Notes: generated by a model from the letters alone, not told the origin. Shown: positions 24,253-37,795, counted from the first letter of the stretch. The stretch: 64,000 bases of DNA from Ptiloglossa arizonensis (GCF_051014685.1 NW_027478719.1:372001-436000); one strand, 5' to 3'. Translations and numbers: made by a program.

Positions 24253-26110
24253 GGAATTTTTGGGTTAGGTCAATCCGTTCGCGACATATGGGAGTTTGAA
24301 GCTAAGAAATGGTTGAGAAGACAACAAATTTCTCGCACTTCTGCTGCTCCAAACGCTTAACCAGAATGGGCTAGGGAAAAAGTACGCATACCGTTGTAAT
24401 CGGGCGAGTTTCTACTTTCAGACTCAGCAGGAATTTTTGGGTTTGGTCAATCCGTTCGCGAGATATGGGACTTTGAAGCTAAGAAATGGTTGAGAAGACA
24501 ACAAATTTTTCGCAATTCTGCTGCTCCAAACGCTTAACCAGAATGGGCTAGGGAAAAAATACACATACCGTTGTATTCGGGCGAGTTTCTACTTTCACAG
24601 GCAACAGGAATTTTTGGGTTAGGTCAATCCGTTCGCGAGATATGGCAGATTGAAGCCAAGAAATGGTTGATAAGGCAAAAAATTTTTCGCAATTCTGCTG
24701 CTCCAAACGCTTAACCAGAATGGCCTAGGGAAAAAATACACATACCGTTGTAATCGGGGGAGTTTCTACTTTCAGTTGCAATAGGAATTTTTGGGTTAGG
24801 TCAATCCGTCGCGAGATATGGGAGTTTGAAACCAAGAAATGGTTGAGAAGGCAAAAAATTTTTCGCAATTCTGCTGCTCCAAACGCTTAACCAGAATGGC
24901 CTAGGGAAAAAATACACATACCGTTGTAATCGGGCGAGTTTCTACTTTCAGATGCAACAGGAATTTTTGGGTTAGGTCAATCCGTTCGCGAGATATGGGA
25001 GTTTGAAGCCAAGAAATGGTTGAGAAGGCAAACAATTTTTCGCAATTCTGCTGCTCCAAACGCTGAACCAGAATGGCCTAGGGAAAAAATACACATACCG
25101 TTGTAATCGGGCGAGTTTCTACTTTCAGATGCAACAGGAATTTTTGGGTTAGGTCAATCCGTTCGCGACATATGGGAGTTTGAAGCTAAGAAATGGTTGA
25201 GAAGACAACAAATTTTTCGCACTTCTGCTGCTCCAAACGCTTAACCAGAATGGGCTAGGGAAAAAATACGCATACCGTTGTAATCGGGCGAGTTTCTACT
25301 TTCAGACTCAGCAGGAATTTTTGGGTTTGGTCAATCCGTTCGCGAGATATGGGACTTTGAAGCTAAGAAATGGTTGAGAAGACAACAAATTTTTCCCAAT
25401 TCTGCTGCTCCAAACGCTTAACCAGAATGGGCTAGGGGAAAAATACACATACCGTTGTAATCGGGCGAGTTTCTACTTTCACACGCAACAGGAATTTTTG
25501 GGTTAGGTCAATCCGTTCGCGAGATATGGCAGATTGAAGCCAAGAAATGGTTGATAAGGCAAAAAATTTTTCGCAATTCTGCTGCTCCAAACGCTTAACC
25601 AGAATGACCTAGGGAAAAAATACACATACCGTTGTACTCGGGCGAGTTTCTACTTTCAGATGCAACAGGAATTTTTGGGTTAGGTCAATCCGTTCGCGAG
25701 ATATGGGAGTTTGAAGCCAAGAAATGGTTGAGAAGGCAAACAATTTTTCGCAATTCTGCTGCTCCAAACGCTTAACCAGAATGGCCTAGGGAAAAAATAC
25801 ACTTACCGTTGTAATCGGGCGAGTTTCTACTTTCAGATGCAACAGGAATTTTTGGGTTAGGTCAATCCGTTCGCGACATATGGGAGTTTGAAGCTAAGAA
25901 ATGGTTGAGAAGACAACAAATTTTTCGCACTTCTGCTGCTCCAAACGCTTAACCAGAATGGGCTAGGGAAAAAATACGCATACCGTTGTAATCGGGCGAG
26001 TTTCTACTTTCAGACTCAGCAGGAATTTTTGGGTTTGGTCAATCCGTTCGCGAGATATGGGACTTTGAAGCTAAGAAATGGTTGAGAAGACAACAAATTT
26101 TTCCCAATTC

Positions 26111-28429
26111 TGCTGCTCCAAACGCTTAACCAGAATGGCCTAGGGAAAAAATACACATACCGCTGTAATCGGGCGAGTTTCTACTTTCAGATGCAATAGG
26201 AATTTTTGGGATAGGTCAATCCGTTCGCGAGATATGGGAGTTTGAAGCCAAGAAATGGTAGAGAAGGGAAAAAATTTTTCGCAATTCTGCTGCTCCAAAC
26301 GCTTAACCAGAATGGTCTAAGGAAAAAATACACATACCGTTGTAATCGGGCGAGTTTCTACTTTCAGACGCAACAGGAATTTTTGGGTTAGGTCAATCCG
26401 TTCGCGAGATATGGGCGTTTGAAGCCAAGAAATGGTTGAGAAGGCAAAAAATTTTTCGCAATTCTGCTGCTCCAAACGCTTAACCAGAATGACCTGGGGA
26501 AAAAATACACATACCGTTGTAATCGGGCGAGTTTCTACTTTCAGATGCAATAGGAATTTTTGGGTTATGTCAATCCGTTCGCGAGATATGGGAGTTTGAA
26601 GCCAAGAAATGGTTGAGAAGGCAAAACATTTTTCGCAATTCTGCTGCTCCAAACGCTTAACCAGAATGGCCTAGTGAAAAAATACGCATATCGTTGTAAT
26701 CGGGCGAGTTTCTACTTTCAGACGCAGCAGGAATTTTTGGGTTTGGTCAATCCGTTCGCGAAATGTGGGAGTTTGAAGCTAAGAAATGGTTGAGAAGACA
26801 ACAAATTTTTCGCACTTCTGCTGCTCCAAACGCTTAACCAGAATGGGCTAGGGAAAAAATACGCATACCGTTGTAATCGGGCGAGTTTCTACTTTCAGAC
26901 TCAGCAGGAATTTTTGGGTTTGGTCAATCCGTTCGCGAGATATGGGACTTTGAAGCTAAGAAATGGTTGAGAAGACAACAAATTTTTCGCAATTCTGCTG
27001 CTCCAAACGCTTAACCAGAATGGGCTAGGGAAAAAATACACATACCGTTGTATTCGGGCGAGTTTCTACTTTCACACGCAACAGGAATTTTTGGGTTAGG
27101 TCAATCCGTTCGCGAGATATGGCAGATTGAAGCCAGGAAATGGTTGATAAGGCAAAAAATTTTTCGCAATTCTGCTGCTCCAAACGCTTAACCAGAATGG
27201 CCTAGGGAAAAAATACACATACCGTTGTAATCGGGCGAGTTTCTACTTTCAGGTGCAATAGGAATTTTTGGGTTAGGTCAATCCGTTCGCGAGATATGGG
27301 AGTTTGAAGCCAAGATGTGGTAGAGAAGGCAAAAAATTTTTCACAATTCTGCTGCTCCAAACGCTTAACCAGAATGGCCTAGGGAAAAAATACACATACC
27401 GTTGTAATCGGGCGAGTTTCTACTTTCAGATGCAATAGGAATTTTTGGGATAGGTCAATCCGTTCGCGAGATATGGGAGTTTGAAGCCAAAAAATGGTAG
27501 AGAAGGGAAAAAATTTTTCGCAATTCTGCTGCTCCAAACGCTTAACCAGAATGGTCTAAGGAAAAAATACACAAACCGTTGTAATCGGGCGAGTTTCTAC
27601 TTTCAGACGCAACAGGAATTTTTGGGTTAGGTCAATCCGTTCGCGAGATATGGGAGTTTGAAGCCAAGAAATGGTTGAGAAGGCAAAAAATTTTTCGCAA
27701 TTCTGCTGCTCCAAACGCTTAACCAGAATGACCTAGGGAAAAAATACACATACCGTTGTAATCGGGCGAGTTTCTACTTTCAGTTGCAATAGGAATTTTT
27801 AGGTTATGTCAATCCGTTCGCGAGATATGGGAGTTTGAAGCCAAGAAATGGTTGAGAAGGCAAAACATTTTTCGCAACTCTGCTGCTCCAAACGCTTAAC
27901 CAGAATGGCCTAGTGAAAAAATACACATACCGTTGTAATCGGGCGAGTTTCTACTTTCAGACTCAGCAGGAATTTTTGGGTTTGGTCAATCCGTTCGCGA
28001 GATATGGGACTTTGAAGCTAAGAAATGGTTGAGAAGATAACAAATTTTTCCCAATTCTGCTGCTCCAAACGCTTAACCAGAATGGGCTAGGGAAAAAATA
28101 CACATACCGTTGTAATCGGGCGAGTTTCTACTTTCACACGCAACAGGAATATTTGGGTTAGGTCAATCCGTTCGCGAGATATGGGAGTTTGAAGCCAGGA
28201 AATGGTTAAAGAAGGCAAAAAATTTTTCGCAATTCTGCTGCTCCAAACGCTTAACCAGAATGGCCTTGGGAAAAAATACACATACCGTTGTAATCGGGGG
28301 AGTTTCTACTTTCAGTTGCAATAGGAATTTTTGGGTTAGGTCAATCCGTCGCGAGATATGGGAGTTTGAAACCAAGAAATGGTTGAGAAGGCAAAAAATT
28401 TTTCGCAATTCTGCTGCTCCAAACGCTTA
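26111..28429 (+). repeat. Satellite stretch, partial further copies of the gatgtgg-to-aaaacattttt series
   Basis: About 26180-27250 follows the order seen at about 11150-12030, including the aaatgtgggag monomer. About 27290-27910 repeats the gatgtggtagag, gggataggtc, gacctaggg, gttatgtc series. The last monomers carry aggaatatttggg (about 28145), gaatggccttggg (28261) and a 176-bp monomer (28346). Confidence 0.85.
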
Positions 28430-28950
28430 ACCAGAATGGGCTAGGGAAAAAATACGCATACCGTTGTAGTCGGGCGAGTTTCTACTTTCAGACTCAGCAG
28501 GAATTTTTGGGTTTGGTCAATCCGTTCGCGAGATATGGGACTTTGAAGCTAAGAAATGGTTGAGAAGACAACAAATTTTTCGCAATTCTGCTGCTCCAAA
28601 CGCTTAACCAGAATGGGCTAGGGAAAAAATACACATACCGTTGTATTCGGGCGAGTTTCTACTTTCACACGCAGCAGGAATTTTTGGGTTAGGTCAATCC
28701 GTTCGCGAGATATGGCAGATTGAAGCCAAGAAATGGTTGATAAGGCAAAAAATTTTTCGCAATTCTGCTGCTCCAAACGCTTAACCAGAATGGCCTTGGG
28801 AAAAAATACACATACCGTTGTAATCGGGGGAGTTTCTACTTTCAGTTGCAATAGGAATTTTTGGGTTAGGTCAATCCGTCGCGAGATATGGGAGTTTGAA
28901 ACCAAGAAATGGTTGAGAAGGCAAAAAATTTTTCGCAATTCTGTTGCTCC
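28261..28950 (+). repeat. 3-monomer local repeat, 530-bp spacing
   Basis: The rare gaatggccttggg box followed by atcgggggagtttc, gttgcaata and the 176-bp ccgtcgcgag monomer occurs at 28261-28420 and again at 28791-28950. The spacing is three monomers less one base. Confidence 0.88.
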
Positions 28951-30110
28951 AAACGCTTAACCAGAATGGCCTAGGGAAAAAATACACACACCGTTGTAAT
29001 CGGGCGAGTTTCTACTTTCAGATGCAACAGGAATTTTTGGGTTAGGTCAATCCGTTCGCGAGATATGGTAGCTTGAAGCTAAGAAATGGTTGAGAAGACA
29101 ACAAATTTTTCGCACTTCTGCTGCTCCAAACGCTTAACCAGAATGTGCTAGGGAAAAAATACGCATTCCGTTGTAATCGGAGAGTTTCTACTTTCAGACT
29201 CAACAGGAATTTTTGGGTTTGGTGAATCCGTTCTCGAGATATGGGACTTTGAAGCTAAGAAATGGTTGAGAAGATAACAAATTTTTCCCAATTCTGCTGC
29301 TCCAAACGCTTAACCAGAATGGGCTAGGGAAAAAATACACATACCGTTGTAATCGGGCGAGTTTCTACTTTCACACGCAACAGGAATATTTGGGTTAGGT
29401 CAATCCGTTCGCGAGATATGGGAGTTTGAAGCCAGGAAATGGTTAAAGAAGGCAAAAAATTTTTCGCAATTCTGTTGCTCCAAACGCTTAACCAGAATGG
29501 CCTAGGGAAAAAATACACACACCGTTGTAATCGGGCGAGTTTCTACTTTCAGATGCAATAGGAATTTTTGGGTTAGGTCAATCCGTTCGCGAGATATGGG
29601 AGTTTGAAGGCAAGAAATGGTTGAGAAGGCAAAAAATTTTTCGCAATTCTGCTGCTCCAAACGCTTAACCAGAATGGCCTAGGGAAAAAATACACATACA
29701 GTTGTAATCGGGCGTGTTTCTACTTTCAGAAGCAACAGGAATTTTTGAGTTAGGTCAATCCGTTCGCGAGATATGGGAGTTTGAAGCCAAGAAATGGTTA
29801 AAGAAGACAAAAAATTTCTCGCAATTCTGCTGCTCCAAACGCTTAACCAGAATGGCCTAGGGAAGAAATACGCATATCGTTGTAATCGGGAGAGTTTCTA
29901 CTTTCAGACGCAGAAGGAATTTTTGGGTTTGGTCAATCCGTTCGCGAGATATGGGACTTTGAAGCTGAGAAATGGTTCAGAAGACAACAAATTTTTCGCA
30001 ATTCTGCTGCTCCAAACGCTTAACCAGAATGGGCTAGGGAAAAAATACACATACCGTTGTAATCGGGCGAGTTTCTACTTTCACACGCAACAGGAATTTT
30101 TGGGTTAGTT
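28430..30110 (+). repeat. 1.7-kb block, left copy (pairs with 33742-35420)
   Basis: Constant offset of 5312 bp (30 monomers plus two bases) to 33742-35420. Shared rare markers: gtagtcggg (28466 / about 33777), ggtagcttgaag (about 29067 / 34377), gaatgtgctaggg, cattccgttg, aagataacaaattttt, aggaatatttggg, gaagcaacagg. The left copy has lost a g in the cgggagag box at about 29178. Confidence 0.9.
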
Positions 30111-32000
30111 CAATCCGTTCGCAAGATATGGGAGTTTGAAGCCAAGAAATGGTTGAGAAGGCAAAAAATTTTTCGCACTTCTGCTGCTCCAAACGCTTAA
30201 CCAGAATGGCCTAGTGAAAAAATACGCATATCGTTGTAATCGGGCGAGTTTCTACTTTCAGACGCAGCAGGAATTTTTGGGTTAGGTCAATCCGTTCGCG
30301 AGATATGGGAGTTTGAAGCCAAGATGTGGTAGAGAAGGCAAAAAATTTTTCACAATTCTGCTGCTCCAAACGCTTAACCAGAATGGCCTAGGGAAAAAAT
30401 ACACATACCGTTGTAATCGGGCGAGTTTCTACTTTCAGATGCAATAGGAATTTTTGGGATAGGTCAATCCGTTCGCGAGATATGGGAGTTTGAAGCCAAG
30501 AAATGGTTGAGAAGGCAAAAAATTTTTCGCAATTCTGCTGCTCCAAACGCTTAACCAGAATGACCTAGGGAAAAAATACACATACCGTTGTAATCGGGCG
30601 AGTTTCTACTTTCAGTTGCAATAGGAATTTTTAGGTTATGTCAATCCGTTCGCGAGATATGGGAGTTTGAAGCCAAGAAATGGTTGAGAAGGCAAAACAT
30701 TTTTCGCAACTCTGCTGCTCCAAACGTTTAACCAGAATGGCCTAGGGAAAAAAATACACATACCGTTGTAATCGGGCGAGTTTCTACTTTCAGACTCAGC
30801 AGGAATTTTTGGGTTTGGTCAATCCGTTCGCGAGATATGGGACTTTGAAGCTAAGAAATGGTTGAGAAGACAACAAATTTTTCGCAATTCTGCTGCTCCA
30901 AACGCTTAATCAGAATGGGCTAGGGAAAAAATACACATACCGTTGTATTCGGGCGAGTTTCTACTTTCACACGCAACAGGAATTTTTGGGTTAGTTCAAT
31001 CCGTTCGCAAGATATGGGAGTTTGAAGCCAAGAAATGGTTGAGAAGGCAAAAAATTTTTCGCACTTCTGCTGCTCCAAACGCTTAACCAGAATGGCCTAG
31101 TGAAAAAATACGCATATCGTTGTAATCGGGCGAGTTTCTACTTTCAGACGCAGCAGGAATTTTTGGGTTAGGTCAATCCGTTCGCGAGATATGGGAGTTT
31201 GAAGCCAAGATGTGGTAGAGAAGGCAAAAAATTTTTCACAATTCTGCTGCTCCAAACGCTTAACCAGAATGGCCTAGGGAAAAAATACACATACCGTTGT
31301 AATCGGGCGAGTTTCTACTTTCAGATGCAATAGGAATTTTTGGGATAGGTCAATCCGTTCGCGAGATATGGGAGTTTGAAGCCAAGAAATGGTTGAGAAG
31401 GCAAAAAATTTTTCGCAATTCTGCTGCTCCAAACGCTTAACCAGAATGACCTAGGGAAAAAATACACATACCGTTGTAATCGGGCGAGTTTCTACTTTCA
31501 GTTGCAATAGGAATTTTTAGGTTATGTCAATCCGTTCGCGAGATATGGGAGTTTGAAGCCAAGAAATGGTTGAGAAGGCAAAACATTTTTCGCAACTCTG
31601 CTGCTCCAAACGCTTAACCAGAATGGCCTAGTGAAAAAATACGCATATCGTTGTAATCGGGCGAATTTCTACTTTCAGACGCAGCAGGAATTTTTGTGTT
31701 TGGTCAATCCGTTCGCGAGATATGGGAGTTTGAAGCTAAGAAATGGTTGAGAAGACAACAAATTTTTCGCACTTCTGCTGCTCCAAACGCTTAACCAGAA
31801 TGGCCTAGGGAAAAAATACACATACCGTTGTAATCGGGCGAGTTTCTACTTTCAGACTCAGCAGGAATTTTTGGGTTTGGTCAATCCGTTCGCGAGATAT
31901 GGGACTTTGAAGCTAAGAAATGGTTGAGAAGACAACAAATTTTTCGCAATTCTGCTGCTCCAAACGCTTAATCAGAATGGGCTAGGGAAAAAATACACAT
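30111..32000 (+). repeat. Tandem pair of 5-6-monomer units
   Basis: The block gcctagtg, gatgtggtagag, gggataggtc, gacctaggg, aggttatgtc/gcaactctg at about 30190-30720 recurs at about 31076-31606 (offset 886 bp). The second unit then gains one gtgtttggtc monomer. After that the rare cgcttaatcagaatggg box appears in both (30904 and 31966, offset 1062 bp = 6 x 177). Confidence 0.9.
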
Positions 32001-33741
32001 ACCGTTGTATTCGGGCGAGTTTCTACTTTCACACGCAACAGGAATTTTTGGGTTAGGTCAATCTGTTCGCGAGATATGGCAGATTGAAGCCAAGAAATGG
32101 TTGATAAGGCAAAAAATTTTTCGCAATTCTGCTGCTCCATACGCTTAACCAGAATGGCCTAGGGAAAAAATACACACACCGTTGTAATCGGGCGAGTTTC
32201 TACTTTCAGATGCAACAGGAATTTTTGGGTTAGGTCAATCCGTTCGCGAGATATGGGAGTTTGAAGCTAAGAAATGGTTGAGAAGACAACAAATTTTTCG
32301 CACTTCTGCTGCTCCAAACGCTTAACCAGAATGGGCTAGGGAAAAAATACGCATACCGTTGTAATCGGGCGAGTATCTACTTTCAGACTCAGCAGGAATT
32401 TTTGGGTTTGGTCAATCCGTTCGCGAGATATGGGACTTTGAAGCTAAGAAATGGTTGAGAAGACAACAAATTTTTCCCAATTCTGCTGCTCCAAACGCTT
32501 AACCAGAATGGGCTAGGGAAAAAATACACATACCGTTGTAATCGGGCGAGTTTCTACTTTCACACGCAACAGGAATTTTTGGGTTAGGTCAATCCGTTCG
32601 CGAAATATGGCAGATTGAAGCCAAGAAATGGTTGATAAGGCAAAAAATTTTTCGCAATTCTGCTGCTCCAAACGCTTAGCCAGAATGGCCTAGGGAAGAA
32701 ATACACATACCGTTGTAATCGGGCGAGTTTCTACTTTGAGATGCAACAGGAATTTTTGGGTTAGGTCAATCCGTTCGCGAGATATGGGAGTTTGAAGCTA
32801 AGAAATGGTTGAGAAGACAACAAATTTTTCGCACTTCTGCTGCTCCAAACGCTTAACCAGAGTGGCCTAGGGAAAAAATACACATACCGTTGTAATCGGA
32901 CGAGTTTCTACTTTCAGGTGCAATCGGAATTTTTGGGTTAGGTCAATCCGTTCGCGAGATATGGGAGTTTGAAGCTAAGATATGGTTGAGAAGACAACAA
33001 ATTTTTCGCACCTCTGTTGCTCCAAACGCTTAACCAGAATGGGTTAGGGAAAAAATACGCATACCGTTGTAATCGGGCGAGTTTCTACTTTCAGACTCAG
33101 CAGGAATTTTTGGGTTTGGTCAATCCGTTCGCGAGATATGGGACTTTGAAGCTAAGAAATGGTTGAGAAGACAACAAATTTTTCCCAATTCTGCTGCTCC
33201 AAACGCTTAACCAGAATGGGCTAGGGGAAAAATACACATACCATTGTAATCGGGCGAGTTTCTACTTTCACACGCAACAGGAATTTTTGGGTTAGGTCAA
33301 TCCGTTCGCGAGATATGGCAGATTGAAGCCAAGAAATGGTTGATAAGGCAATAAATTTTTCGCAATTCTGCTGCTCCAAACGCTTAACCAGAATGGCCTA
33401 GGGAAAAAATACACATACCGTTGTACTCGGGCGAGTTTCTACTTTCAGATGCAACAGGAATTTTTGGGTTAGGTCAATCCGTTCGCGAGATATGGGAGTT
33501 TGAAGCCAAGAAATGGTTGAGAAGGCAAACAATTTTTCGCAATTCTGCTGCTCCAAACGCTTAACCAGAATGACCTAGGGAAAAAATACACATACCGTTG
33601 TAATCGGGCGAGTTTCTACTTTCAGATGCAACAGGAATTTTTGGGTTAGGTCAATCCGTTCGCGACATATGGGAGTTTGAAGCTAAGAAATGGTTGAGAA
33701 GACAACAAATTTTTCGCACTTCTGCTGCTCCAAACGCTTAA
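32001..33741 (+). repeat. Satellite stretch resembling 14.1-15.1 kb and 23.5-24.6 kb
   Basis: Subtype order cacacaccg, agacaac, gactcagca, ttcccaattc, cacgcaaca/cgaaatatggcag, gagatgcaaca, ggtgcaatcgg as at about 14100-15060. It is followed by ttgtactcggg, gcaaacaattttt and ttcgcgacatatggg as at 24041. Private changes include gcttagccag (about 32678), gagtatctac and ccattgtaatc. Confidence 0.82.
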
Positions 33742-35420
33742 CCAGAATGGGCTAGGGAAAAAAATACGCATACCGTTGTAGTCGGGCGAGTTTCTACTTT
33801 CAGACTCAGCAGGAATTTTTGGGTTTGGTCAATCCGTTCGCGAGATATGGGACTTTGAAGCTAAGAAATGGTTGAGAAGACAACAAATTTTTCGCAATTC
33901 TGCTGCTCCAAACGCTTAACCAGAATGGGCTAGGGAAAAAATACACATACCGTTGTTTTCGGGCGAGTTTCTACTTTCACACGCAACAGGAATTTTTGGG
34001 TTAGGTCAATCCGTTCGCGAGATATGGCAGATTGAAGCCAAGAAATGGTTGATAAGGCAAAAAATTTTTCGCAATTCTGCTGCTCCAAACGCTTAACCAG
34101 AATGGCCTAGGGAAAAAATACACATACCGTTGTAATCGGGGGAGTTTCTACTTTCAGCTGCAATAGGAATTTTTGGGTTAGGACAATCCGTCGCGAGATA
34201 TGGGAGTTTGAAACCAAGAAAGGTTGAGAAGGCAAAAAATTTTTCGCAATTCTGTTGCTCCAAACGCTTAACCAGAATGGCCTAGGGAAAAAATACACAC
34301 ACCGTTGTAATCGGGCGAGTTTCTACTTTCAGATGCAACAGGAATTTTTGGGTTAGGTCAATCCGTTCGCGAGATATGGTAGCTTGAAGCTAAGAAATGG
34401 TTGAGAAGACAACAAATTTTTCGCACTTCTGCTGCTCCAAACGCTTAACCAGAATGTGCTAGGGAAAAAATACGCATTCCGTTGTAATCGGGAGAGTTTC
34501 TACTTTCAGACTCAGCAGGAATTTTTGGGTTTGTTCAATCCGTTCTCGAGATATGGGACTTTGAAGCTAAGAAATGGTTGAGAAGATAACAAATTTTTCC
34601 CAATTCTGCTGCTCCAAACGCTTAACCAGAATGGGCTAGGGAAAAAATACACATACCGTTGTAATCGGGCGAGTTTCTACTTTCACACGCAACAGGAATA
34701 TTTGGGTTAGGTCAATCCGTTCGCGAGATATGGGAGTTTGAAGCCAGGAAATGGTTAAAGAAGGCAAAAAATTTTTCGCAATTCTGTTGCTCCAAACGCT
34801 TAACCAGAATGGCCTAGGGAAAAAATACACACACCGTTGTAATCGGGCGAGTTTCTACTTTCAGATGCAATAGGAATTTTTGGGTTAGGTCAATCCGTTC
34901 GCGAGATATGGGAGTTTGAAGGCAAGAAATGGTTGAGAAGGCAAAAAATTTTTCGCAATTCTGCTGCTCCAAACGCTTAACCAGAATGGCCTAGGGAAAA
35001 AATACACATACAGTTGTAATCGGGCGTGTTTCTACTTTCAGAAGCAACAGGAATTTTTGAGTTAGGTCAATCCGTTCGCGAGATATGGGAGTTTGAAGCC
35101 AAGAAATGGTTAAAGAAGGCAAAAAATTTCTCGCAATTCTGCTGCTCCAAACGCTTAACCAGAATGGCCTAGGGAAGAAATACGCATATCGTTGTAATCG
35201 GGAGAGTTTCTACTTTCAGACGCAGAAGGAATTTTTGGGTTTGGTCAATCCGTTCGCGAGATATGGGACTTTGAAGCTGAGAAATGGTTCAGAAGACAAC
35301 AAATTTTTCGCAATTCTGCTGCTCCAAACGCTTAACCAGAATGGGCTAGGGAAAAAATACACATACCGTTGTAATCGGGCGAGTTTCTACTTTCACACGC
35401 AACAGGAATTTTTGGGTTAG
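33742..35420 (+). repeat. 1.7-kb block, right copy (pairs with 28430-30110)
   Basis: Same subtype order as the left copy. It differs by an extra a in the aaaaaaatacgc run near its start, ttgttttcggg, gttaggacaatcc, and a missing a in aagaaaggttgag (about 34216). It carries one of the two best CENP-B-box-like variants (34477-34493). Confidence 0.9.
34477..34493 (+). other. Best CENP-B-box-like variant, copy 1
   Basis: ttccgttgtaatcggga matches 14 of 17 positions of the full CENP-B box and eight of nine fixed core bases. It differs from the common site 2 by a to t at the second base and c to a at the last. Confidence 0.4.
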
Positions 35421-36870
35421 TTCAATCAATCGCAAGATATGGGAGTTTGAAGCCAAGAAATGGTTGAGAAGGCAAAAAATTTTTCGCACTTCTGCTGCTC
35501 CAAACGCTTAACCAGAATTGCCTAGGGAAAAAATACGCATTCCGTTGTAATCGGGAGAGTTTCTACTTTCAGACTCAGCAGGAATTTTTGGGTTAGGTCA
35601 ATCCGTTCGCGAGATATGGGAGTTTGAAGCCAAGAAATGGTTAAAGAAGGGAAAAAATTTTTCGCACTTCTGCTGCTCCAAACGCTTAACCAGAATGACC
35701 TAGGGAAAAAATACACATACCGTTGTAATCGGGCGAGTTTCTACATTCAGATGCAATAGGAATTTTTGGGTTATGTCAATCCGTTCGCGAGATATGGGAG
35801 TTTGAAGCCAAGAAATGGTTGTGAAGGCAAAACATTTTTCGCAATTTTGCTGCTCCATACGCTTAACCAGAATGGCCTAGTGAAAAAATACGCATATCGT
35901 TGTAATCGGGCGAGTTTCTACTTTCAGACTCAGCAGGAATTTTTGGGTTTGGTCAATCCGTTCGCGAGATATGGGACTTTGAAGCTAAGAAATGGTTGAG
36001 AAGACAAAAAATTTTTCGCAATTCTGCTGCTCCAAACGCTTAACCAGAATGGGCTAGGGAAAAAATACACATACCGTTGTAATCGGGCGAGTTTCTACTT
36101 TCACAAGCAACAGGAATTTTTGGGTTAGGTCAATCCGTTCGCGAGATATGGCAGATTGAAGCCAAGAAATGTTTGATAAGGCAAACAATTTTTCGCAATT
36201 CTGCTGCTCCAAACGCTTAACCAGAATGGCCTAGGGAAAAAATACACATACCGTTGTAATCGGGCGAGTTTCTACTTTCAGGTGCAATAGGAATTTTTGG
36301 GTTAGGTCAATCCGTCGCGAGATATGGGAGTTTGAAACCAAGAAATGGTTAAGAAGTCAAAAAATTGTTCGCACTTCTGCTGCTCCAAACGCTTAACCAG
36401 AATGTGTTAGGGAAAAAATACGCATACCGTTGTAATCGGGAGAGTTTCTACTTTCAGACTCAGCAGGAATTTTTGGGTTTGGTCAATCCGTTCGCGAGAT
36501 ATGGGACTTTGAAGCTAAGAAATGGTTGAGAAGGCAACAAATTTTTCGCAATTCTGCTGCTCCAATCGCTTAACCAGAATGGGCTAGGGAAAAAATACAC
36601 ATACTGTTGTATTCGGTCGAGTTTCTACTTTCACACGCAACAGGAATTTTTGGGTTAGGTCAATCCGTTCGCGAGATATGGCAGATTGAAGCCAAGAAAT
36701 GGTTGATAAGGCAAAAAATTTTTCGCAATTCTGCTGCTCCAAACGCTTAACCAGAATGGCCTAGGGAAAAAATACACATACCGTTGTAATCGGGCGAGTT
36801 TCTACTTTCAGATGCAATAGGAATTTTTGGGTTAGGTCAATCCGTTCGCGAGGTATGGGAGTTTGAAGCC
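35421..36870 (+). repeat. Transition to the 35.8-48 kb subtype set
   Basis: Starts with an altered junction, ttcaatcaatcgcaag (about 35420), in place of ttcaatccgttcgcaag, which suggests a small rearrangement. The first gcaattttgctgctccatacgc monomer of the window is at about 35840. A 176-bp monomer is at 36312. Other private changes are aaattgttcgc, gtgttaggg and tactgttgtattcggtcg. Confidence 0.82.
35540..35556 (+). other. Best CENP-B-box-like variant, copy 2
   Basis: Identical 17-mer to 34477-34493, about 1063 bp downstream (six monomers). A related copy at about 29165 has lost one g of the cggg. The cattccg change without the final a also occurs near 50930, 55710 and 57303. Confidence 0.4.
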
Positions 36871-37795
36871 AAGAAATGGTTAAAGAAGGCAAAAAATTTC
36901 TCGCAATTCTGCTGCTCCAAACGCTTAACCAGAATGGCCTAGGGAAGAAATACGCATATCGTTGTAATCGGGCGAGTTTCTACTTTCAGACGCAGAAGGA
37001 ATTTTTGGGTTTGGTCAATCCGTTCGCGAGATATGGGACTTTGAAGCTGAGAAATGGTTCAGAAGACAACAAATTTTTCGCAATTCTGCTGCTCCAAACG
37101 CTTAACCAGAATGGGCTAGGGAAAAAATACACATACCGTTGTAATCGGGCGAGTTTCTACTTTCACACGCAACAGGAATTTTTGGGTTAGTTCAATCCGT
37201 TCGCAAGATATGGGAGTTTGAAGCCAAGAAATGGTTGAGAAGGCAAAAAATTTTTCGCACTTCTGCTGCTCCAAACGCTTAACCAGAATGGCCTAGGGAT
37301 AAAATACACATGCCGTTGTAATCGGGCGAGTTTCTACTTTGAGATGCAACAGGATTTTTTGGGTTAGTTCAATCCGTTCGCGAGATATGGGAGTTTGAAG
37401 CTGAGAAATGGTTGAGAAGACAACAAATTTTTCGCACTTCTGCTGCTCCAAACGCTTAACCAGAATGGCCTAGGGAAAAAATACACATACCGTTGTAATC
37501 GGACGAGTTTCTACTTTCAGGTGCAATAGGAAATTTTGGGTTAGGTCAATCCGTCGCGAGGTATGGGAGTTTGAAGCCAAGAAATGGTTAAAGAAGGCAA
37601 AAAATTTCTCGCAATTCTGCTGCTCCAAACGCTTAACCAGAATGGCCTAGGGAAGAAATACGCATATCGTTGTAATCGGGCGAGTTTCTACTTTCAGACG
37701 CAGAAGGAATTTTTGGGTTTGGTCAATCCGTTCGCGAGATATGGGACTTTGAAGCTGAGAAATGGTTCAGAAGACAACAAATTTTTCGAAATTCT
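36838..37795 (+). repeat. 4-monomer tandem duplication, 708-bp spacing
   Basis: The gaggtatgggag monomer followed by ggttaaagaagg, gacgcagaagg and gctgagaaatggttcag occurs at about 36851-37085 and 37559-37793, exactly 4 x 177 bp apart. The second copy switches at about 37795 (cgaaattctg) into a gggataaaatacacatgcc monomer. Confidence 0.88.

Larger units (their letters stand above)
24041..26110 (+). repeat. Three copies of a 4-5-monomer unit (884 and 708 bp spacing)
   Basis: The ordered set gccaag with gcaaacaattttt, ttcgcgacatatggg, tacgcat and gactcagca/gggacttt starts three times. The gcgacatatg marker lies at 24281, 25165 and 25873, giving spacings of 884 bp (five monomers, one of them 176 bp) and 708 bp (four monomers). 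Two copies are introduced by ttgtactcggg (24041 and 25633). A fourth relative lies at about 33420-33900. Confidence 0.9.

Noticed and set aside
35416..35440. Possible transposon footprint at the altered junction ttcaatcaatcgcaag
   Set aside because: Only a few bases change and about one base is lost. There are no inverted repeats or target-site duplication beyond caatcaat, which could be simple slippage. Kept only as a layer-boundary marker.
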